This document shows, piece by piece, positions 1 to 11,644 of a DNA stretch of 64,000 nucleotides (its first letter is position 1; each line of letters starts with the position of its first letter). Made by a program: the position numbers and the translations under genes. Under the pieces are notes generated by a model, which was not told the origin of the DNA, made no database searches, and worked only from the letters and a program-made list of their open reading frames with translations. The DNA comes from Azorinus chamasolen (taxonomy: Eukaryota > Mollusca > Bivalvia > Cardiida > Solecurtidae), in contig OY755242.1 in the NCBI GenBank assembly GCA_963576725.1, positions 23,072,156-23,136,155 on the forward strand, read 5' to 3'.

Positions 1-115
1 ACCTGGTATATATCGTTTCTGTTAATAACAATTTCTTCACCCATATTTCCATTTACTTCAAGTTGGCGTGTTTTCTTCAGGTATGTAACATTGACAAAGG
101 TTGAATCCTCAAGAC
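1..115 (-). CDS. IgGFc-binding-like gene, third visible exon (partial)
   Basis: Read on the minus strand, an acceptor AG (117-116) opens a frame that runs off the window edge and reads GLEDSTFVNVTYL at its start; its first two bases complete the glycine codon left split by the exon at 453-593. The order, the phase-1 junction and the 'GxEDxTxV' pattern fit the N-terminal IgGFc-binding domain of secreted mucin-like FCGBP proteins. The family is thought to act extracellularly in mucus and immune-type adhesion; its role here is inferred. The downstream end lies outside the window. Confidence 0.72.
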
Positions 116-452
116 CTTCAATGGTGAAAACATATATAATAAAATCCGATTTTGGAAAACTTTACCATGGTATGATACGATATCATTTTAGATATTGAAG
201 TAATCTGATAGCAACATGTTATCTTTATCGTTGTTAGGTGTACTGTATTAAATCGTGTATGTTTTTATGATATCATTTAGAATATCACCAGTGCAATACT
301 TCGAGTGCAAATCTGAAGTTTATTATAGATGTATGAGTATAAAGCATATTACCTTCAATTTTATAAATAAGAGGAACATAAATATCTATATAATGACCAA
401 AGCGATCCTTGTTGAGCAAAATTTACAAGTTTATAGTAAATCCAAAGCTTAC
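116..452 (-). other. Intron of the IgGFc-binding-like gene
   Basis: This lies between a donor at 452-451 and an acceptor at 117-116, minus strand. It is AT-rich, with no repeat or coding signal that I recognise. Confidence 0.6.
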
Positions 453-593
453 CAACAATCATTCCTGTGGAAGTTCCATAAGAGTAGTCATATACATGTA
501 GATAGTATTCACGTCCCAGTGTGTCGGTTGGGTATCCTTGAAAGTAATTGGAACGGTGGTCATCCATAACGTATACGGTAACCTCTGCAGAGG
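453..593 (-). CDS. IgGFc-binding-like gene, second visible exon
   Basis: A 141-bp exon (47 codon equivalents) bounded by a consensus acceptor (TTATTTCAG) and donor (G|GTAAGC), phase 1 at both ends. It encodes a segment containing AEVTVYVMDD and YPTDTLGREYY, which matches the conserved stretch of IgGFc-binding domains where a 'P..xLGxEYY' motif follows a beta strand. It joins in frame to the exon at 15977-16234 upstream and to 1-115 downstream. Seen directly: splice signals, an open frame and matching phases. Known: the family motif. Inferred: that the three exons belong to one transcript. Confidence 0.78.
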
Positions 594-839
594 CTGAAAT
601 AAGTTAAAAGCACATATCTTCGAACATTTCACCCGCTGAGGAAAAATAGTGTCTGATTGAATCTGTTTCAGAGTTGACTTAAAACTCTGTAAAACTAATG
701 TCCGCGTGACAAACAGTTGGATCCAAGCAGTTTGCAAACGTGAGTTGGTTTTCGGATAGCGAAAAAAATTATTTGCACCAATTGCAAGTCACAAACATTC
801 TAAGAAAAACTTAAAGGCGGAATAGTCGACAAGTTGTTT

Positions 840-962
840 AAGTGGTAGTCATAGAAGCAGTAGTGGTAACATTTATAGTATAAATGGTTGCAGTAGTAGT
901 AACAATAGTAGTAGTAACAATAGTAGTAGTAGTAGTAGTATTATTATTAGTAGTAGTAGAAA

Positions 963-1000
<38 letters not shown>

Positions 1001-1145
1001 ATAATAGTAGTAGTGACAGTAGTAAGTAGCAATACGTAGAAATAGAAGTAGTAGTAGTAGTATCAGCAGCAGTATTAGTAGAAGTAGGTAGTTGTAGTAG
1101 TATAGTAGCAGTAAAAGTAGAAGGTGTAGCAGTAGTAGTAGTAGT
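840..1145. repeat. Imperfect (GTA)n trinucleotide microsatellite
   Basis: About 300 bp of AGT/GTA triplets with scattered ATT and ACA interruptions. On the minus strand it reads as a run of Thr codons, which is a product of the repeat and not a protein. It lies in the large intron of the IgGFc-binding-like gene. Confidence 0.95.
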
Positions 1146-1569
1146 ACTTACTGTTTCGTACTGGGTGATAAATTTGTGTTCTGTAACCGACGTTTAGAGT
1201 GCTCTCCCTTCGATTTATATTGTTTGTTCAGAATACATGATGTTTTACATTGATTATACGTGAGTGTTTTATACTATTTTGGTAACTCTTCTGTTGCTGA
1301 AGTCTTTTTCAACTGGAATGAACTGTCATTTTCTATGAGCATTATCTTTTTTTCAGTGAATTAGCTGTGAATTATGACCTCTCGCTCTCTGATTTATATT
1401 CCGCGTTAACAAGATGGCAGCATTATATATTCAGGAATAACAAATGCATGTTTCGTTGAGGTTTTATGTTTTGATAATAAATTACAGATTAACCTGACGC
1501 AGCACAGAGAGAGAGTTAGTTTTAAAGGAGGGACACGCAACGACCCTCGCTGTTACATGTTGTATGATT
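1146..1569. other. Unassigned intronic DNA
   Basis: There is no coding, RNA or repeat signal that I can support. The A-type RT 3'-UTR fragment begins just after it. Confidence 0.4.
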
Positions 1570-1772
1570 ATGTTTTTGTGCTTGTGATTTTGTTCATGTA
1601 TTGAGTGTTTGTCTCTGGTTCTTGTGTTTTTGTTTGTGTTTTCTTTGTTCATCTCGTGTGTGAGTGTGTATGTGGTTGTATGTGTGTATGTATGTGTGTG
1701 TGTCATGCTGTCTATTGGTGTTTTGGTGGTTGTTGCGTCTTGTATGTGGCTGTGTCTGCTTTACATTACTGT
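1570..1772 (+). mobile_element. Penelope-like RT 3'-UTR fragment, subfamily A (terminal part)
   Basis: It matches the last ~200 bp of the A-type 3' UTR seen at 58870-59070 and 60130-60340: a TG-rich stretch, then CATGCTGTCTAT, then a 'GTTTTGGTGGTTG..GCGTCTTG' tract. It is 5'-truncated and carries no RT sequence. The hydrophobic or Thr/His-rich reading frames across it are products of the (TG)n tract. Confidence 0.75.
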
Positions 1773-1844
1773 TCATATTTGTAATGCACGATAAGCATAT
1801 TGTTAAATAGGCTAAGTGCATTACAAATTAATGTATCAATTAAC

Positions 1845-1888
1845 GTTCCAAGGCGGTACTTCCATCTTCCCCCTCTTTGTGTCTTAAG
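1845..1888 (+). mobile_element. Penelope-like RT 3'-UTR scrap, subfamily C
   Basis: It contains GTTCCAAGGCGGTAC followed by TTCCATC, matching the third hairpin of the conserved 3'-UTR module and the C-type sequence after it (compare 16905-16930). Only about 45 bp remain. The next ~65 bp (GAGTGAATGAG..TTTTACGGCACC) resemble a short repeat also seen near 45215. Confidence 0.55.
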
Positions 1889-1955
1889 CGTGAGTGAATG
1901 AGTTGCGTTTTACGGCACCGCGACACTAAATAGGTCATATAGCGCCACTGACGGA

Positions 1956-3232
1956 ATTATGATGAAGCGATGAAATGCAATAAAACAAATCTCGATCAAC
2001 GAGTATGTAAATCATAGAAATACAATGTATATGAAGATGAAAATGTAAAAAGGAATAGAGAACGAACATAATAGACTGGTAAACATATTTGCATTTTAGA
2101 TTAAAGACCAGTCTCTTTCAACAACTATTAGTAAATAGGAATTAGTAATATGAGAGTGTCCTATGCGACAGCGCGCTATGACCACCTCATCTCTTCTTAT
2201 AGCGCTATAATTTAAGAGGGAATCACCAATGGTTGGTTTGATGGCATGACGTTTATTGTTTGTATTGCCGTCCAAAGAAACCTTCAATTGGGAATATATA
2301 TGATGTTAAATCAATGGTTTAAAATCAAAAGTAGTAAAAGTAGTTCAATGTCGTTGGTTATACCTAGAACATGTATGGTAAAATACGGGGATAGCTGTTT
2401 TATGCACGCAGCTCAATCTTTGGAAGGCTCTACCGTCAGACATCAGAAACGCCGGCCCAATGGCATCTTTTAAAAAGTATCTAAAACGTTTTTCTTCATC
2501 ACGTTTTACTAGAACATTATTAGCTCAATTTAGAAAACGTAGCTAGTAATTATTAATTACGATGAATTTGCTTTAGTCACAATGTCGATCCTGTTACTCT
2601 CTTATGGTTATCGGGGCATGTTCACCCCAACACTTTGAATCATGACAGATATCGTTGAAATATACACTATGTTATACACATGGTATACTGTATAACACTG
2701 TCTAGAGCCAAAAACGGTCGCCCCAAAAATCAAGTATACTTAACGCACATAATGTCAATCGACGCTCATCCTACAGAACTACTGCAAAATATTGGTTTAG
2801 GAATATTCTGTCTGTTATCAAATAGACACTGTAAATACTTCATGAATGTGCCATATTGGACTGGTTTTGGGATCTTGATGGTATAGATAGCGCTGAACCT
2901 CTTTGAAATCATCCAGCTTGTGGTTCGGGGCAGCAATGTGCGTCTCATTTAGTGTAAATTGATCTGCTATTACGAAACTCCTTTGCCAGTTTTGCATATT
3001 GGGTGTATAAATTGGTTGTTTGTTTGTAATATTGGTATTGCATTGGATAGTTTATATGCATAAGCTACTAAACTGGCCTACTCTGTATACCCATTGCCAT
3101 ACATATGTAAGGACATATTTTATGTGTAGTGTTGAATGCCATTGATAAGCACAAACCACGTGGTTCTGGGTCGTAACTATATAACGTACTGACACTGTAC
3201 AGAAAAAGGAGTAAGGAGGCCAAACCCCATAA
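1956..3232. other. Unassigned intronic DNA
   Basis: Short open frames only, with no recognisable domain, splice-flanked exon or repeat family. I see nothing to annotate. Confidence 0.4.
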
Positions 3233-3712
3233 AGACACAACCACCACAAAAAATATCGATAGATAGCATGTCACACACACACAACTACATACCCAAAACA
3301 CACATACACGAGATGAACACAGAAAACCTTAACATACACAAAAGTACTAGAGACAAACATTCTATATACGAACAAAATCACAAGTACAAAGACACAAGAC
3401 AAACAAAAGTAAGGTTGACTAAGAGAGTGCCGCCTTGGAACGGTTAGTGGCAAAATCACTAATGGAGGTTTAAACCAGTTTACGGATATCCTAACCTCAC
3501 ACTTATCCCTAAGTCACCCTAGCTTAACAAATAGTGTAAATAAAGATATTCTCGCCGTACTTTCGCACAAAACAGAAGAGGTAAACATATGACAATATGT
3601 AAAACATGACATAACAACTGTGAAAAATCCGTCAAATGTGTACTCAATGACTTGCTGAAGTCAGTAACTTCAGGGAAGCCGTTAAGGACACGACAGGGAA
3701 AAGATAATACAT
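3233..3712 (-). mobile_element. Penelope-like RT 3' UTR, subfamily A
   Basis: A nearly full-length A-type 3' UTR on the minus strand. It has the (CA)n tract, the CCGCCTTGGAACGG hairpin (3425-3440), a TAAACTGGTTTA palindrome variant, and the distal part ending near the 'GCCGTTAAGG..ACGACAGGG' block. Stem 2 of the module here is TTAGTG/CACTAA, which differs from other copies but still pairs. No RT coding sequence remains beyond 3712. Confidence 0.8.
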
Positions 3713-4499
3713 TTAATGTTACATTTATTTTAAGTTTTGGTGATATGAGTAAACTGACACAATATAGTCACAGTAGGCGTATATTTCTCCTGATATAAGG
3801 CCACGTAAACTAACGGAAAAAAATAAATGTAAAAGTCCTTTTAATTAGTAAACGCTTACCTGTTATGGTATGCTACCCACTTCCCCAACATAACACTACT
3901 GTAAAACGGGTTATATTCGCGTCATAATAATTTCGCGTAAATGTGAGTTTGTATTAATTTCACAAACACATAGAGTCAAACCTGTTTCAAAAGTCCGTAA
4001 TTGTACAAAAACAACCAGATGTTATCTACGACAAATTACCACTTGTCGTACATGTATACATGTATGTATAAAAGAGTTACTTCCCCGTTCACGGTGATCA
4101 ATGAAGAAGAGAAACATTCTTCAATTTTCCGGTCTGTATTTTTTATTTAAACACTGTTTTGTTTAATAAAAAAACTATATATGGAAGCAATACACTTCAT
4201 CCAACATTTGTGTTGAACGAAGAATTTTATTAATGCAGGAAACACATTTACGACGACGTGATAAATCTGATTATATTCCGGATATACCGATTTCGGACGT
4301 TACTCCATTTTATACTTGTTAATGATTTATTAGCGAAAATATTGAATTCGTGGGGCAACACATTCGGGAATTTAAGCGCGAAATATATATTGTCGCTAAT
4401 AAAACCTGTTTTACAATATCCTAGAAAATTTCTGGTGGTGTCCCGCGGTGTCGTCCGCAACATCACGGACCCCATGTTTTTAAAACAAGTATACCCCAA
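3713..4499. other. Unassigned intronic DNA
   Basis: AT-rich. I recognise no coding, RNA or repeat family up to the start of the tandem array at ~4500. Confidence 0.4.
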
Positions 4500-6240
4500 A
4501 CCCCCTGACCTTTGATCTAGTGACCTCAATTATAGAGGTCATCTAGTGATCATGACTGATAACCACGGCGACATTTCACAATGTATGATTATGGTGACCT
4601 TGACCTTTGACCTAGTGACATCAACAACTATAGGAGTCATATAGTGGTCACGACCAATCACCACAGCAAGTTTGAAGATCCCGAACCAAATAATTGAGTA
4701 GATATTAATCGGAAACCATTTCATCCATAAGGTCATGGTGACCTTGACCTTTGACCTAGTGACCTAAACACAATAGGGGCCATCTAGTGGTCATGACCAA
4801 CCACCACAGCAAGTTTGAGTCAAACCCTTGAGCAGTAATTGATAGGAACTATTTCACAAGTTAATGTCATGTTACCTTTCGCCTAGTGACCTCAAAAACA
4901 ACAGGGCTCATCTAGTTGTCATGACCAGCCACCTAAGCAAGTTTGAAGATCCTAAGCCAAACCCTTGAGCAGTTATTGATCAAAAGTCATTTTACCAGTT
5001 AAGGTCATGGTGACCTTGACGTTTGACCTAGTGATCTCAAAACAATAGGGGTCATCTATTTGTCATGACCAACCATCACAGCAAGTTTGAACATTCTATG
5101 CCTAGTCGTTTATTAGTTATCGATCCGAAACCTTGTCTAATAAAAACAATATGTAAAGGGAAATCATTAAAAATGGTATGGACTTGATGATTGATAATTC
5201 CCCTCATTATGCGCTTTTCACACCACATTTTTCAAGAAGAAAATGATAACAGCTAATAACTCAAATATATTGACACCAGAGTTATGGCACCCGTGCATGA
5301 CACTTCCTTTCATCATGCTCTTTTCATAAATGAAATGTCATTCCAATAGCATCAGTCGAACAGGAGTTATTGATCGGACAAAACTGTAACAAAGGGCAAT
5401 AACTCTAAAAGTATTGAAGCCAGAGTTATGGCCCTTGTTCATGACGCTTTCTCTCATCATGCTCTTTCCATGTATGCAGTTTCAATACAATGGAAAGAGC
5501 CATGTAGGAGTTATCATCCGGACAAGAAAGCGTTAAACAAATGAACCAGGGGCAATAACTCTAAATTTATTGAAGCCAGAGTTAAGGACCTTATGCATGA
5601 CATTTTCTTATATCATGATCTTTCCATGTATGAAGTTTCACTCCAATGGCATGTGCCATATAGGAGTTACCATCCTGACAAAAATTGTGTTTTTACAAAG
5701 GGCAATAACTCCCAATATTTGTGAAACAAGAGTTGTGGACCTTAAGCATGACAGTTTCTCTTACCATGATAGTTCCATGTATGAAATTTCAATCTAATGG
5801 CATGAACCATATAGGAGTTATCGTCCTGACAAAAAAGTGTGATTTTTTACAAGGGCAATAACTCCATTATTAGTAAAGCCAGAGTTATGGACCTTGTGTA
5901 TGACACTTCCTCTTGTCATGATCTTTCCATATATGAAGTTTCAATCCAATGGCATGAGTCATATAGGAGTTATCGTCCGGACAAAAAAGTGTGAATGTTT
6001 TTACAAGGAGCAATAACTCCTATATTAGTGAAGCCAGAGTTATAGACCTTGTGCATGACACTTCCTCTGATTATGCTCTTTCCATTAATGAAGTTTCAAT
6101 CAACTGGTATCAGGCATATTGAAGTTATCGTCCGGACAAAAAGTGTGACGGGTAGACGGACAGACAGACAGACGGACAGTTAGACATACAACTCTCAAGA
6201 AAACGATGATTCCCCCATATAAATATGGGGGAGACATAAT
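4500..6240 (-). repeat. Hairpin-headed tandem-array element (pearl/Helentron-like architecture)
   Basis: Read on the minus strand it opens with a hairpin (arms CCCCCAT/ATGGGGG, 6210-6232). Next comes a short GTCTGTC/GTCCGTC tract (~6150-6180), then about six ~155-bp units (5170-6150) marked by GCAATAACTCC and 'GAAGTTTCAATCCAATGGCA', then ~125-bp units (4500-5100) marked by GACCTTTGACCTAGTGA. The same plan recurs at 20812 and 22830. Bivalve 'pearl' elements (a tandem core plus a microsatellite) share this layout. The assignment is inferred, as I see no encoded protein. Confidence 0.7.
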
Positions 6241-6284
6241 AAGGACAAAAAATAATCAACATTCTAAATATATACATTTTAAAG

Positions 6285-8460
6285 TTTAGAATATATATTA
6301 ATGGCTTTTAAAATATCTAATACGTTTGGTATTTCTACCAGTTCAAACAGTTCCCTCAGGGAATCTGCTTGAAAGAAGCTATTTCTGATTAAGTGTAATT
6401 CAGCACATTCAATGGGAATGTGCTGAATAGTATAAGGCTCAAAACAGAATAAACATTCAGGTTGAACTTTACCTTTAAGTAAAATGAACGAGTTAAAAAA
6501 GAATGTCCAATTCTTATTCAGGACAATACGACCTCATCACACCGAATCGGCAGGCATGAATGAAAATATTCACATAAAATAGGTTTAACAACGTGGAGCT
6601 TGTTTTTAGTTTCCTCATTCCAAGACTCCTGCCATTTATGTAGAATAGGTCTAGTAAGCTGTGGTTTGAAATTTTCGTATCAGAGTCAGGCAATTCAAGG
6701 GCAGACTTTGCAGTAATGTCCACCCTCTCGTTTCCCTGTATTCCACAATGACTAGGTCTCCAACAAAATACATCTTTTGAATTAGACATTTCATGGTATT
6801 GTAAAACAAGTTTTTAATACGAACATTTTTTGTAGAACATTTACTCAAAAATTGTAAAACAGCAAGAGAATTCAAAAAGATTATATGTTTACTATATGAT
6901 TTTCCAACAATATCATCAAAAGCTAAGTCAATAGCTTTGATGTCTGCTGAAAAAATGGAGGCATTATCGGGAAGCCGAAACATTGTTTCTGTGTCATCAG
7001 CCACGAAGGCAGCTGCGACCCTCTCATCATCTTTTGAACCATCTGTATAACCTTATTCATAATCTTCAAATTTTAAAAGTATTTCATTTAAAAAAGAACT
7101 GAATTCAAGCGGACTTGTTTCAGACTTCTTCTGTCGTGTTAGTTCAAAAATAACTTTTGCTGATTTAAAAGTCCAAGGTGGTATAGATTCAAGTTTAAAC
7201 TTTTCAACTTAAGATAAATCCATATCACTACCTTGAAAACAGTTTTCATACGTATTCCAAAAGATGGAATAACTTTTTCCTTGGGTTCAAATAAACGTTG
7301 ATATTTAGGTCTAAACATTTGTATGAGCGGGATTGGATGGGTTTGAAACCAATTTAGAGGTATACTGCATGGATAGTTTTTCACGACGAGAGTAAAGTAA
7401 TGGCTCATTCGCCTCAACATATAAACCTTTGGAAGAGGATGTCCTAAGGCACCCATTGCTAAACGTAAGCCTTGATGATGAATTGGATCAAGCATCTGCA
7501 AGTATGATTTTCTTGCAGAGTCATATACAACACATCCATAATCCAGTTTGGACCTCACTAAACTTCTGTACAATTTGTGCATTAAATTGCGATTTGCATC
7601 CCATTCGGTATGTGCAAGAACGCGAAGCAATTTCAGGGTTTTCTGGCATTTAGCCTTCAAATATTTAACATGAGGTATAAAGAAAAAAGAAAAGTTTTTT
7701 GTCGAAAATGACAAATGAAATTTTGCCTGGTCTACAACAGGAATGGGATCACCATTCAATTGTAACTCAGGATCATTGTGGAATTTTCTCAGTTGACAGA
7801 AATGACAGAAATGTACACAATTTGTTTTAGACTTTGAAAATCTAAAACCGATTTCAGTAGTTCATTTTTGAGCGTTATCAATAGAATGTTGAAGTTGACG
7901 TTCAACAGTACGCATGTGTTTAAAAAAGTCATCAACATACAATGAACAGTCCGTGTCATTAGTAATAGATTTAACAATATTATTAATTTTAACATTAAAT
8001 AGAGTGACTGACAACATACTTACTTTCAGAACACCCATTTCCTGGTTCTGCATACCAGAAAGGGTAGTTCCAACGCGGACTTGAAATTCCATATCATTTA
8101 AAAAGGTTTCATAAAAAACTGGAAGTCGACCTTTAAGTCCAAATTCATGAAGGTATTTCATTACGCCATACTTTTAAGTTGTATGGTATGCTTTCTCAAG
8201 ATTAAAGAAGATAGCAACTTAGTGCTCCTTCTTGATTATAGCTTCACTCACGAATAAATGTCTCCAGCCTAACTAAATGATCATTTGTACTTCTTTGGCT
8301 ATTGAATCCCATTTGCACGCTAAGTAATGTTGCGTCTAAAAATTTAATAACTGTTGCAGAATCTTCAAGGATACACATTCGGGTCCCGATAAAACTCCTA
8401 GTAATTTGGTGTCTAACCTGGATCAAATCTGTTATCATAGCTTTGATTTACAACTAGCAT
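6285..8460 (-). pseudogene. Non-LTR retrotransposon (I/jockey-type LINE with RNase H), 5'-truncated and decayed
   Basis: A reverse-transcribing retrotransposon ORF2 relic. On the minus strand it reads in order: an RT finger block with QMGFNSQRSTNDHLVRLETF (~8250-8330), a palm block with LSVTLFNVKIN and the catalytic CSLYVDDF (7900-8010), a thumb block with LYRSLVRSKLDYG (7540-7600), then RNase H with a degenerate WRPSHCGIQGNERVD (6720-6760). The segments occupy different frames separated by stops and frameshifts, and the motif normally reading 'GVPQGS' is GVLKVS. No endonuclease remains. RNase H after RT suggests the I or Nimb clades, which I cannot resolve. It is non-functional and lies in the host gene's intron. 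Confidence 0.85.
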
Positions 8461-9289
8461 CTAAAGAGTTAATATAAGGTTATCTTAAGTGAGGCACGAA
8501 AAAATGAAATACATATATGTATACCATTTGATCGTGATTCAGGTGGATGTATACACGCGTTATTAAAACCACAGGTGCAGGGCGCGTGACAGTTTCATTT
8601 ATAAATACTACTAACAAACATCTTGAAATACGTTTATAAATCATACTCTGACAGAAAAACAGTTTTCATTTGTTTTTTCCGTATAGTAAAATGTTATGTA
8701 AAGCTTTACATAGTATTAGATACTACACGAAAGACACCTATCACGCGCATGGAATCTATGATTAAAACCACATATTTGTGACGTCATTAACCCACGCTGT
8801 CAGTACTATAAATAAGAGGAAATATTTTAGCTCAGATGAATTAGTTTAAATAAAATGCCCTCTGCTTTAAATTTGGAAAATGCAGTTAGAGTGTAGCTTA
8901 ATTTAACCTGATGAGAAATAGAGCAGTTCGACGTCTCATTTGGATCAAAACTGTATGCACAATGTCTATGAAAGACGAATGGAATGGAATGAATGAAATG
9001 CCTGAGAGTGACTCAATTAATCTGTCGTGAAAAAATATTCCGAACAAAACATAATAACACATTATGAAGGTTAAGCTTAATATCCGATTTCATTTTAAAT
9101 TACAGATGTAACTCACTGATCTGAATCTGCACCACAGTGAGTCATGTTTTTCTGGAAAAGATATTCAGAGTTGAGAATAAAAAAATGGTATGATCTATTA
9201 TTTCCGATATTGCAGACATTATAATTTTTTGTATTATTATTATACCACATTTATAAAGCGCTCTTTTCACACAGGATAATTATGTACGT
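8461..9289. other. Unassigned intronic DNA
   Basis: No recognisable coding or repeat content. The sequence becomes AT-rich just before the tandem array. Confidence 0.4.
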
Positions 9290-9842
9290 TCAAAAGCGAT
9301 TCACATAGATGAAATCAATAATCGGAGAGAACCGCATTATTATCTATCAGACAATGAAAGCTTTACTATAGATATGCAATAGATATAAAATCACTAGCCT
9401 GAAGGAACCGCATGAGTATCTATCCGGTCAATGAAAGATATACAAAAGATATGCAATAGATATGAAATCATAAACCGGAAGCAACCGCATGATCGTTCAT
9501 CCAGTCAATGAAATATATGCAATAGATATGCAACTAATATGAAATAACTAACCGGTTGGAACCACATGATTATCTACCAAGTCAATGAATTATATGCAAT
9601 AGATATACAATAAATATAAAATCATTAACTGGTAGGAATCACATGATTATCTACCTGGTCAATAAAAAATATATGTAAAATATATACAATAAATATAAAA
9701 TCACTAACTGGTAGGAAACACATGATAATCTACCCAGTCAATGAAATATATGCAATAGATATACAATTAATAAGATATGCGATAAGTACGAAATCACTAA
9801 CCGGTAGGAATCACATGATTATCTATCTGGTCAATGAGACAT
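9290..9842. repeat. Tandem array, ~75-95-bp unit, about seven copies
   Basis: Each unit carries AACCGGTAGGAA, then CACATGATTATCTACC, then GGTCAATGAAATATATGCAA and an AT-rich spacer of variable length. Copies start near 9320, 9400, 9485, 9560, 9636, 9715 and 9800. The length variation sits in the 'ATATGCAATAGATATAC' part, as expected from slippage. Confidence 0.85.
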
Positions 9843-9843
9843 C

Positions 9844-10041
9844 CAGATGAATAATGGAAAAACTGTTTACATATGTTTTCAATGGAAAGAAAGTTACGCT
9901 AGAAACAGGCGAAGAGTAAAAAAACAAGAAAAGTATGAACTGACACTAAATGAGACACATAATGCTGTCCCAAGCCAAACTCCGGGTGGTTTCAATGAAA
10001 TTGGGCTATCCCTACCATCAAATCGTAAAAATATTGTATAG
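9844..10041 (+). CDS. Possible terminal exon encoding a basic tail (unassigned)
   Basis: A 66-codon open frame directly follows a plausible acceptor (ACATCCAG, ending 9843). It starts with a hydrophobic stretch (TVYICFQW), passes into a basic patch (RNRRRVKKQEK) and ends with a polar Ser/Pro/Thr tail. This could be the cytoplasmic end of a membrane protein, or a chance frame beside the tandem array. No domain is recognisable and no other exon of such a gene is visible. Confidence 0.2.
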   Translation, partial: QMNNGKTVYICFQWKESYARNRRRVKKQEKYELTLNETHNAVPSQTPGGFNEIGLSLPSNRKNIV

Positions 10042-10189
10042 TACTGTTCCAGACGCTACATAGTAGAATGATAGCAATTATATTATTATAATGTTTGCTT
10101 TCTATGTTGTAATTATATAACTAAATACATTTGAGGTTTCCAAACATTCAGTCTAACATCTTTAAAATTATTCGACATATCTTTGTGTA

Positions 10190-11640
10190 GAATATTACTG
10201 AGATTTTATCCATCTTGTAAAGTGTGTCGTAAAACTAGCAACAGTCTTTATACATCGTATTGAGTTTGGTATTCTATTCCATATGGAAGGTCCTGAATAA
10301 GATATGCTTTCTTTAAATTGTTCTAATTTTGGTCGTGGAGTCTTGTAATTGACATGACACGATGATCTTAAACTAGTGTTTCGTTTATTCTCTCTGTTAA
10401 ACTTTTCAGAAGTGTAACTTGGTACCAAGCCTGTTGATATTTTATACATAAATTTGGCTTTATGTAAGATAATTCTTTCATGCAGGTTAAGACATAGCAT
10501 TTCTTCCATTGCATTGGAAACAGTTGTAATTTTTTTCCCTGACCAAATATTATTTTACACCCTCTTTTATTTTAGAAAACATAGTTTATAGTTATTAGTA
10601 GAGCTAGTGCCACTCCAAATGATATTACAGAAGTCTAAATGTGGTTGAATATAGGCTTAATAGAAAACAATTCTGGCATAAATAGGAAGATAAAATTTGA
10701 TCCGAGATAACAACAATATTTTCCTTTTTACTTTAAAAACATGGTTATCCCATTTCAGATTTTCATTGATATATATCCCTAATAATTGTTCACATTTTGA
10801 TGCATTAAGCCAATATTTTTAAACGTAAGAGAGAAAGCCTGGCCCGTCTATGGGGATTTGTTATCATTAAAACCTTCGTTTTATCTGTGTTCAGGACCAT
10901 TCTATTACAAGTGCACCAAGTTTCAAGTAGGTTTAAACATGACTGTAAATTAAGTTCTATTGTATGTTTTGATTTATGAATATTACAAATGGTAGTATCG
11001 TCTGCTTACATATCAGTGCTGTAATTACTACCTGAAATTGCAAAAGGAAGATCATTGATAAATAAAAGAAATAGCAATGGACCTAGATTTCATCCCTGTG
11101 GAACACCACATGTAATATTTTGTTCCGATGACATTACACCATTTATGTTTATCCTTTGCTTTCATGTAGATATGATTTAAACCACGTAATTGTTTTTAAA
11201 GAGCATTTATATAAGCCGAGTTTTTTCAACTAAATTCCATGATGAACGAGATCAAACGCTTTCTTAAAGTCAAGCATTACAACTCTTACAATATATCCAA
11301 CATTCAATGCCTTGAGCCACTTATCTACCAGATGAACTAGTGCAGTTTCGCAGCTATGATGTTTTCCTAAAACCACTCTTGGTCTGGCAGATTAGATTAT
11401 AATGATTTAAATAGGCAATACAACTATCATGTACATGTTTTTTCCGTTAGTTTAGAAAGAGTAGGGAGGATAGAAATAGGTTTGTAATTATGTCGTACTT
11501 GGAACCAGCCTTGAATAATGGATTAACCTTTCCTGATTTCCACATAGCTGGAAATGTACTTTGTGATATACTCAGATTTAATATGTAATGAATAATCGGG
11601 TAAATACTATTGGCTGATAGTTTTAAAAACCTTGGACCAA
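10190..11640 (-). pseudogene. LINE ORF2, RT and C-terminal half (CR1/L2-type), 3' part of a split element
   Basis: Minus-strand relic of a non-LTR RT. It reads HDIGPRFLKL at the insertion edge (~11640), then a 'FP..WK..KV..L' block, 'FINDLPFAISG' (11030-11060) and a YADD site in which the Tyr codon is a stop (~11003-11015). The C-terminal segment has LHERIILHKAKFMYKIS and SYSGPSIWNRIP (10195-10509). Many stops and frameshifts show it is dead. The 5' half, with the endonuclease, lies at 13077-14375; the Penelope-like copy between them is inserted within this ORF. Confidence 0.82.
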
Positions 11641-11644
11641 TGTC

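Noticed and set aside
840..1145. Possible CRISPR-like or coding repeat
   Set aside because: It is a plain trinucleotide microsatellite with no spacers.
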